A stretch of DNA of 64,000 nucleotides from DTWD01 sp963662965 (GTDB lineage: Bacteria; Acidobacteriota; Vicinamibacteria; Vicinamibacterales; UBA8438). The stretch is taken from positions 4,340,001 to 4,404,000 of the forward strand of contig OY759970.1 in NCBI GenBank assembly GCA_963662965.1, given 5' to 3'. The translations under genes were made by a program, and so were the position numbers. The notes beneath the pieces are model-generated. The model did no database searches, was not told the DNA's origin, and saw only the letters and a list, made by a program, of their open reading frames with translations. Numbering within the stretch: the stretch's first letter is position 1; every line of letters starts with the position of its first letter. Positions 59,045 through 64,000 of this stretch are shown piece after piece.

Positions 59045-61291
59045 ATGATGTTGACCGCCGACGAACTCCTCGACGCGATACGCCAGAAGCTCGACCATCC
59101 GGCCACGGTACGCGAGTTCCTCAAACGGCTAAAGCTGCCGCGCGAGCAACGCGCGACCCTGGGTCGGCGGTTGGCGGCACTTGTGGACCGAGGCGATCTG
59201 ATCAAGATCCGCGGGAATCGTTACGGTCTGCCGGATCGGATGCATCTGATCACGGGACGGGTGCACGTGCACCCGCGAGGATTTGGCTTCGTCACGCCAG
59301 ATCACCCGATCGACGGCCTCACCACGGATCTGTACATTGCTGGGTGCAATCTCAACCAGGCGATGCACGGGGACCGCGTCGTGGTGCGCGTGGAGCACCG
59401 TCGCGATCCGGGGCGCGCAGAAGGCCGGATAGTGCGGATCCTGGAGCGAGCGGCCGCGCGATTGGTCGGACGGTACGAATCTGACGACGCCGGCTTTGGC
59501 TACGTCGTGCCGTTCGATCGACGTCTGGTGATGGACTTGCACATCCCTCGGACCGACCGTGCGGACGCCGTGTCGGGCGACATGGTCGACGTCGAGATCA
59601 CCCGCTTTCCGACCGCGACGCGGAATCCGATGGGGCGCGTCACCGAGGTGTTGGGGCGAATTGACGATCCGGGCGTCGATACGCAGCTCATTCTTCGGAA
59701 ATACGGCATCCCGGATGCTCACGAACCGGAGGCGATCGAGGAGGCCCGACGGCTTGGCGGTGACGTCCGCCGGCGCGACCGGCGCGGGAGAACGGACTTT
59801 CGCGGGGTGAGGACCGTCACGATCGATGGCGAGACTGCCCGGGACTTCGATGACGCCATCACGCTCGAACAGCTCGCAAACGGACATTTCTGGCTTGGAG
59901 TGCACATTGCCGATGTGTCGCACTATGTCGTCGAGGGGAGCGCGCTCGATCGGGCGGCCTACGAGCGAGCTACGTCGGTGTACTTCCCCGACCATGCGGT
60001 GCACATGGTTCCGTCAGAGCTGTCTACGGGGCTCTGCAGTTTGAAACCAGGTGTCGATCGCCTCGTGCAATCGTGCCTGATGGAGATCGATGCGCAGGGT
60101 GTCGTGGTGCGTCACGAGATCCACGACGGCATCATTCACAGCGATGCGCGGATGACCTATACGGATGTCGATGCCATCTTGAGTCACGACGAGGCGCTCG
60201 CGCGTGTGACCTACGACGCGCTCGTCCCGTTGTTCGAGATGATGGCGGAGCTCTTTCGAGCGTTACAGGGTCGGCGGCAGCGCCGTGGATCCATCGACTT
60301 CGACTTGCCCGCCGCGCGGTTTCAGCTCGATGACGAAGGCGAGATCGAGGCGATCGTGCCCGACGCGCGCACGACGGCACATCGCCTCATCGAGGAGTTC
60401 ATGCTCGTGGCGAACGAGACCGTCGCCGCCGAGCTCGGCCGGCGCGACGTCCCGTCGCTCTATCGGATTCACGAGCCGCCCGATCCGCTCAAGGTGGAGG
60501 AGTTCGAGGCCTTTGCCTCATCGCTCGGCTACAGTCTCGCGGCGCCGGCGAACGCGGTGACCCCGGGCCATTTTCAGCGGTTGCTCGAGCGCCTCAAGGG
60601 TGAACCGGAGGAGCGGCCGGTTGCGGCCCTCATGCTTCGGACGATGCAGCAGGCGCGGTACGACCCGGCGAACCAGGGTCACTTCGGATTGGCGGCGCCG
60701 GCGTACACCCATTTCACGTCGCCCATTCGGCGTTACCCAGACTTGGTCGTGCACCGGGCGCTCCGCGCGGCGCGGCGCGGTACGCTCTCGTCCGAGCAGC
60801 GCCGCGACTGGCTCGAGGATCTGCCGGAGGCGGCGCGTCACACCTCTGATCGCGAGCGGAGGGCCGAGGAGGCCGAACGCGAGCTGGTGCAATGGAAGAA
60901 GGTTCGGTTCATGGCCGATAAAGTCGGTGACGAATTCTCGGGCTACGTCACCGGCGTCACCGCGTTCGGTCTGTTCGTGGAGCTGGTCGAACAGTTCGTC
61001 GAGGGCCTCATTCACATTTCCAGTATGGCGGACGACTACTATCGATTCGTCGAGAGCCAGCACCTCCTCCAAGGAGAGAATTCAGGCAAAATCTATCGGC
61101 TGGGTGACTTGGTTCACGTGCAGCTCGTACGGGTCGATCGGGATCATCGGCAGCTCGAGCTTGGGCTGACGGAGGTCCTGGAATCTGTCCGTCTCGACGA
61201 GGACGGCCGCGCGCCGCGTTCGCGGCGCCGAACGAAGAACGCGGCGACGGGCGCTCGCCAGCCGCGTCGTGGACGTCCGCGACGGCGGTAG
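59045..61291 (+). CDS. rnr: Ribonuclease R
   Basis: A 748-residue 3'-5' exoribonuclease. N-terminal winged helix (ATVREFLKRLKLPREQRATL), two cold-shock domains (GRVHVHPRGFGFVTPDHP; DDAGFGYVVPFDRRLVMDLH), the RNB domain with ARDFDDAITLEQLANGHFWL near residue 260 (catalytic Asp residues) and DHAVHMVPSELSTGLCSLKP. A C-terminal S1 domain (EFSGYVTGVTAFGLFVELVE) and a basic tail ending RRGRPRRR complete the usual layout. Double ATG at the start (59045 and 59048). Confidence 0.96.
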   Translation: MMLTADELLDAIRQKLDHPATVREFLKRLKLPREQRATLGRRLAALVDRGDLIKIRGNRYGLPDRMHLITGRVHVHPRGFGFVTPDHPIDGLTTDLYIAGCNLNQAMHGDRVVVRVEHRRDPGRAEGRIVRILERAAARLVGRYESDDAGFGYVVPFDRRLVMDLHIPRTDRADAVSGDMVDVEITRFPTATRNPMGRVTEVLGRIDDPGVDTQLILRKYGIPDAHEPEAIEEARRLGGDVRRRDRRGRTDFRGVRTVTIDGETARDFDDAITLEQLANGHFWLGVHIADVSHYVVEGSALDRAAYERATSVYFPDHAVHMVPSELSTGLCSLKPGVDRLVQSCLMEIDAQGVVVRHEIHDGIIHSDARMTYTDVDAILSHDEALARVTYDALVPLFEMMAELFRALQGRRQRRGSIDFDLPAARFQLDDEGEIEAIVPDARTTAHRLIEEFMLVANETVAAELGRRDVPSLYRIHEPPDPLKVEEFEAFASSLGYSLAAPANAVTPGHFQRLLERLKGEPEERPVAALMLRTMQQARYDPANQGHFGLAAPAYTHFTSPIRRYPDLVVHRALRAARRGTLSSEQRRDWLEDLPEAARHTSDRERRAEEAERELVQWKKVRFMADKVGDEFSGYVTGVTAFGLFVELVEQFVEGLIHISSMADDYYRFVESQHLLQGENSGKIYRLGDLVHVQLVRVDRDHRQLELGLTEVLESVRLDEDGRAPRSRRRTKNAATGARQPRRGRPRRR

Positions 61292-61317
61292 AACGCACAT
61301 CATGCGATGATCCTGTC

Positions 61318-63243
61318 GTGAAGCACATCGTCGTCGGGACCGCCGGCCACATCGACCACGGGAAGAGCACGTTGGTCAAAGCGTTGACCGGGGTCGACCC
61401 TGATCGACTCAAGGAAGAAAAAGCACGGGGGATCACGATCGATCTCGGATTCGCTCGATACCAGCACGAGGAGACGGAGCTTGCGTTCGTCGATGTTCCG
61501 GGGCACGAGCGTTTCGTGCGGAACATGCTCGCGGGTGCGAGCGGGATCGACGGCGTCCTGATGGTGATTGCCGCCGACGAGTCGGTCATGCCGCAGACCC
61601 GAGAGCATTTGGATATCTGCCGGCTGCTTGGGGTCGCCGGTGGCATCGTGGCACTGACGAAGACCGATCTTGTCGACGACGAGACGGTGGAATTAGTGCG
61701 ACTCGAAACGCAGGAGCTCGTGGCCGGATCGTTCCTCGAGGGAGCACCCGTGGTTCAGGTCTCGGCGCGGTCCGGCGCCGGTCTTTCGGGACTGCGAGAC
61801 GCGCTGGCGAGGCTTGCGCGGACTGTCGTCGGACGACGGGACGATGGTGTGCCGCGCATTCCGATTGACCGCGCGTTCACCGTGAAGGGGTTTGGCACCG
61901 TGGTGACTGGTACGCAAGTGTCCGGTCGTATCGAACGGGAGACGGAGCTTGTGCTGTTGCCTTCGGATCGCCGGGTCAAGGTGCGTGGCGTGCAAGTGCA
62001 CGGCGAGGTGCAGGCGGGCTCGCGTGCCGGGCAGCGCGTCGCGATTAACCTTTCCGGTGTCGAAGTCGAGGAGCTCCGTCGCGGCGATACGCTGACGACG
62101 CCGGGCGGGATGCGCGCCACGTCGCGGCTTGACAGCCGCATTACGCTGCTTCGCGGGGCGCGGGAGCTTAAGTACGGAGCGCGCGTACGCTTCCACCAGG
62201 GGACGACGGAGGTAATGGCACGTGTCGCGCTCGGCGGCGCATGCGACGAGCCGAGCGCCGGCATGCCGGTGTTCCCGTCGACGCTGGACCCCGGCGCGTC
62301 TGCGTTCGCCAGGCTTCACCTCGAGCGACCGACAGCCGTGACCCGAGGGGACCGATTCGTGCTCCGTACCTACTCACCGGCGCTCACGATTGCGGGCGGG
62401 GTCGTGCTCGACCCGAGCCCACCCCGTGGTCGTTTGCGTTCGGGCCTCGGCCGCGCCCGTTTGCGATGGCTTGACCGGGGTGACGAAGAGGCGGCGGCGA
62501 CGATGGTGGCGGATGCCGGTGGCCACGGCGTCACGCCGAGGGAGCTGGTTCCCCGCGTTGGCCTGCCGCTCGAAGCGGTCACCCGGGTTGTGCAGCAGCT
62601 GGCCGATGACGAGGTCATTGCTCAGGTCGGAGAGCGCCTGGTCTCCGCGGAGCGCGTGGCGGATGCCAAGGAGGCGTTGGTCGCGGCGGTCTCCGCCTAC
62701 CATCGATCGCATCCGCTCGAACCTGGATTGCCACGAGAGGAGGCGCGTGAACGGCTCGCCAGAATTTCCGGCGCCGACCTGTTTCAGCACGCCGTGAACA
62801 GGCTGGCTGAGGGCGGGACGCTCGTGGCCGACCGCTACCTCGCATTGTCGAGCCATCGGGTTGTCTTGTCAGACGACGAAGCGACGGTAAAGGCACGGTT
62901 GGCGACGCAGTTTCGGAACAGTGGATTGACCCCGCCCGATGCCGCACGCTGGGCCGCCGCCGAAGGCGTCTCGAAGGCGATGGTCGACCGAATGGTGACG
63001 CTGCTCGTCCGAGAGGGCGACCTCGAGCGGGTCGACACGCTGCTGTTTCACCGGGAGACGCTTGACCGGCTGAAGGCGGATGTGACCGCGCTCAAGAAAG
63101 GACGAGATGAGCCGGTACGGCTCGACGTGGCCGACTTCAAGGCACGTTTTGGGATCAGCAGAAAATACGCGATTCCGCTCCTCGAGTACCTGGACGGCGT
63201 TCGCGTGACGCGCCGCGTCGGCAAGGATCGAGTGGTTGTTTAG
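61318..63243 (+). CDS. selB: Selenocysteine-specific elongation factor SelB
   Basis: 641 residues starting at a GTG. The G domain has GTAGHIDHGKSTLVKALTG, DVPGHERFVRNMLAGAS and ALTKTDLVD; domains 2-3 follow (FGTVVTGTQVSGRIERET). C-terminal winged helices (residues 400-641) bind the SECIS RNA hairpin. SelB delivers Sec-tRNA at UGA codons with a downstream SECIS. selA, selC and selD are not visible here. Spacing of 26 bp to rnr suggests one transcript. Confidence 0.95.
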   Translation: MKHIVVGTAGHIDHGKSTLVKALTGVDPDRLKEEKARGITIDLGFARYQHEETELAFVDVPGHERFVRNMLAGASGIDGVLMVIAADESVMPQTREHLDICRLLGVAGGIVALTKTDLVDDETVELVRLETQELVAGSFLEGAPVVQVSARSGAGLSGLRDALARLARTVVGRRDDGVPRIPIDRAFTVKGFGTVVTGTQVSGRIERETELVLLPSDRRVKVRGVQVHGEVQAGSRAGQRVAINLSGVEVEELRRGDTLTTPGGMRATSRLDSRITLLRGARELKYGARVRFHQGTTEVMARVALGGACDEPSAGMPVFPSTLDPGASAFARLHLERPTAVTRGDRFVLRTYSPALTIAGGVVLDPSPPRGRLRSGLGRARLRWLDRGDEEAAATMVADAGGHGVTPRELVPRVGLPLEAVTRVVQQLADDEVIAQVGERLVSAERVADAKEALVAAVSAYHRSHPLEPGLPREEARERLARISGADLFQHAVNRLAEGGTLVADRYLALSSHRVVLSDDEATVKARLATQFRNSGLTPPDAARWAAAEGVSKAMVDRMVTLLVREGDLERVDTLLFHRETLDRLKADVTALKKGRDEPVRLDVADFKARFGISRKYAIPLLEYLDGVRVTRRVGKDRVVV

Positions 63244-63289
63244 ACCTGGCGTCCGGCCGCGGGCCGCCGGCGAATGTTAGAATTCGGCC

Positions 63290-63360
63290 GCGAGCAAACG
63301 GAGTGAGGCAGGGGGGGCCGCGAGTGAGCGAGCGAGAGGTCCCGGGGGAAGCGCCCCGAA
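63290..63360 (+). repeat. Fragment of a GC-rich repeat (subfamily 2)
   Basis: AAACGGAGTGAGGCAGGG, then CGCGAGTGAGCGAGCGAGA and CCGGGGGAAGCGCCCCGAA. It resembles the inverted fragment at 58841-58910. It ends 4 bp before the -35 box of the following promoter. Confidence 0.5.
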
Positions 63361-63364
63361 TCCT

Positions 63365-63392
63365 TTGACATGTGATTGAGGGGCGCTATTCT
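63365..63392 (+). promoter_or_regulatory. Sigma-70 type promoter for the 63418 gene
   Basis: TTGACA at 63365-63370, a 16-bp spacer and TATTCT at 63387-63392, with a short leader to the ATG at 63418. Confidence 0.6.
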
Positions 63393-63417
63393 CCCAGTCT
63401 GAGATTAGACACACACG

Positions 63418-63885
63418 ATGGCACAGCAGCAAGAGCGTCCGTGCTACACGGTCGGCGTATTCCAGGACGTCGCGTGGGCGTCACGCGGGTTGACGGCGTT
63501 GACGGGCGACGGGTTCGCGCCGGAGTCGTTGTCGATAGTGGCGCAGCAATCGCCGGACGTCAGCGCGCTACTCGAAAAGACGTTTGGCATCGGCGTCGAC
63601 CAGGCGTCGGTCGAGATTTCAGGGCTGGGTGCCGCGGTTGCTCACGGACCGCTCGTCGGCGAGTTGCAGGGAGGCGACGACGCGCTCGGGCAGACCGGCG
63701 TCGCGGCGACGATGCGACGCGCTGGATTCCAGGCTCATGACGGATTCATCTTCGAGACACTCACCGCACGCGGCGGCGTGCTGGTCGCCATCGAAGGCGA
63801 GCCACGTGCGGCGGACGCCCTCGCGCTGCTCCACGCCTACGGTGGTGGAAATGCGGCGATCGGGGCCTGGAGAGGACGCGTCTAA
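63418..63885 (+). CDS. YflT-like stress-type protein, hypothetical
   Basis: 155 residues, no signal peptide. It opens CYTVGVFQDVAWASRGLTAL then GDGFAPESLSIV, which resembles the heat-induced YflT domain (a ferredoxin-like fold with VGVF and an alpha-helix). A Gly/Ala-rich middle (GLGAAVAHGPLVGELQGG) could be a membrane-interacting or flexible segment, followed by ATMRRAGFQAHDGFIFETLT, possibly a second half of the same fold. Function unknown. The last 115 bp of the window hold no gene I can support. Confidence 0.75.
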   Translation: MAQQQERPCYTVGVFQDVAWASRGLTALTGDGFAPESLSIVAQQSPDVSALLEKTFGIGVDQASVEISGLGAAVAHGPLVGELQGGDDALGQTGVAATMRRAGFQAHDGFIFETLTARGGVLVAIEGEPRAADALALLHAYGGGNAAIGAWRGRV

Positions 63886-64000
63886 CCCTTCAGAGGACGT
63901 CTCGGCCTTCCACCTTGGCGGTCTCCTCGTCTTTCCGCGTGTGTCCGTAGGAACGACGGGCACCAGATTTGCAGTTGCCCATACGGTTCGTCGTTGGGCA

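Noticed and set aside
1..64000. CRISPR arrays, transposase genes, prophage, rRNA and tRNA genes
   Set aside because: None was found on reading. Repeats present are palindromic or GC-rich intergenic units without regular spacers, and no transposase motif was seen near them.

Overview
This window is high-GC bacterial chromosome with dense, mostly intact genes, overlapping ATGA/GTGA gene junctions and many secreted proteins. The gene families suggest a Vicinamibacteria-like member of the Acidobacteriota, probably an environmental genome. The cues are several secreted PQQ-type beta-propellers starting near 'WPQFRG', a cluster of secreted paralogues ending near 'EYACHEGNYG', paired CstA transporters, SMP-30 and SGNH hydrolases, and MacAB efflux. 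That placement is inference; there is no rRNA or marker comparison here. I saw no rRNA, tRNA, CRISPR array, transposase or prophage.

Layout. 1-2.6 kb: a partial glycosyltransferase-like gene coupled to an ABC exporter. 2.6-6.6 kb: two propeller proteins, a small multipass membrane protein and an unknown. 6.6-12.1 kb (minus strand): a 2-oxoacid:ferredoxin oxidoreductase (gamma-delta fusion, alpha, beta), a broken SnoaL-like gene and an ACT-domain malic enzyme. 12.1-25.8 kb: a secretome island with an SMP-30 lactonase, five copies of one secreted family (one fused to an SGNH hydrolase and frameshifted), an esterase, two more propellers, a LVIVD propeller and a badly decayed gene. 25.9-28.6 kb: a DUF1326 protein, an ABC-2 exporter pair and a cytochrome c. 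28.7-29.7 kb: a frameshifted AraC-type regulator and a 51-residue membrane protein with its own promoter. 29.7-35.5 kb: a tightly coupled cassette of P1 peptidase, CstA, cory-CC-star small protein, ArsA-like ATPase and second CstA. 35.5-41.5 kb: a DUF2784 gene, a tesA-ybbA-ybbP type operon, a DksA-like zinc finger protein, folK and a secreted unknown. 41.6-48 kb: TolC, MacA and split MacB, plus a Spy-like protein. 48-64 kb: ispH, an ECF sigma/anti-sigma pair, a SpoIID-like protein, pckA, gatB, ftsE-ftsX, glycerate kinase, rnr, selB and a stress-like protein.

Metabolically the window carries pyruvate/oxoacid:ferredoxin chemistry, malic enzyme, PEP carboxykinase, glycerate 2-kinase and two CstA-type carriers. 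That fits a peptide- or organic-acid-using heterotroph balancing pyruvate, PEP and C4 acids. SelB implies selenocysteine use somewhere in the genome.

Two families of small non-coding repeats are interspersed at gene boundaries. One is a set of palindrome-ended elements: two 166-bp copies with 30-bp terminal inverted repeats, a 176-bp relative with different ends but the same core, and a truncated copy. The other is a roughly 90-bp GC-rich multi-hairpin repeat in at least five copies plus fragments. Both often abut or overlap start and stop codons. The CstA/cory-CC-star/ArsA/CstA cassette and the palindrome-ended elements are the most interesting features.
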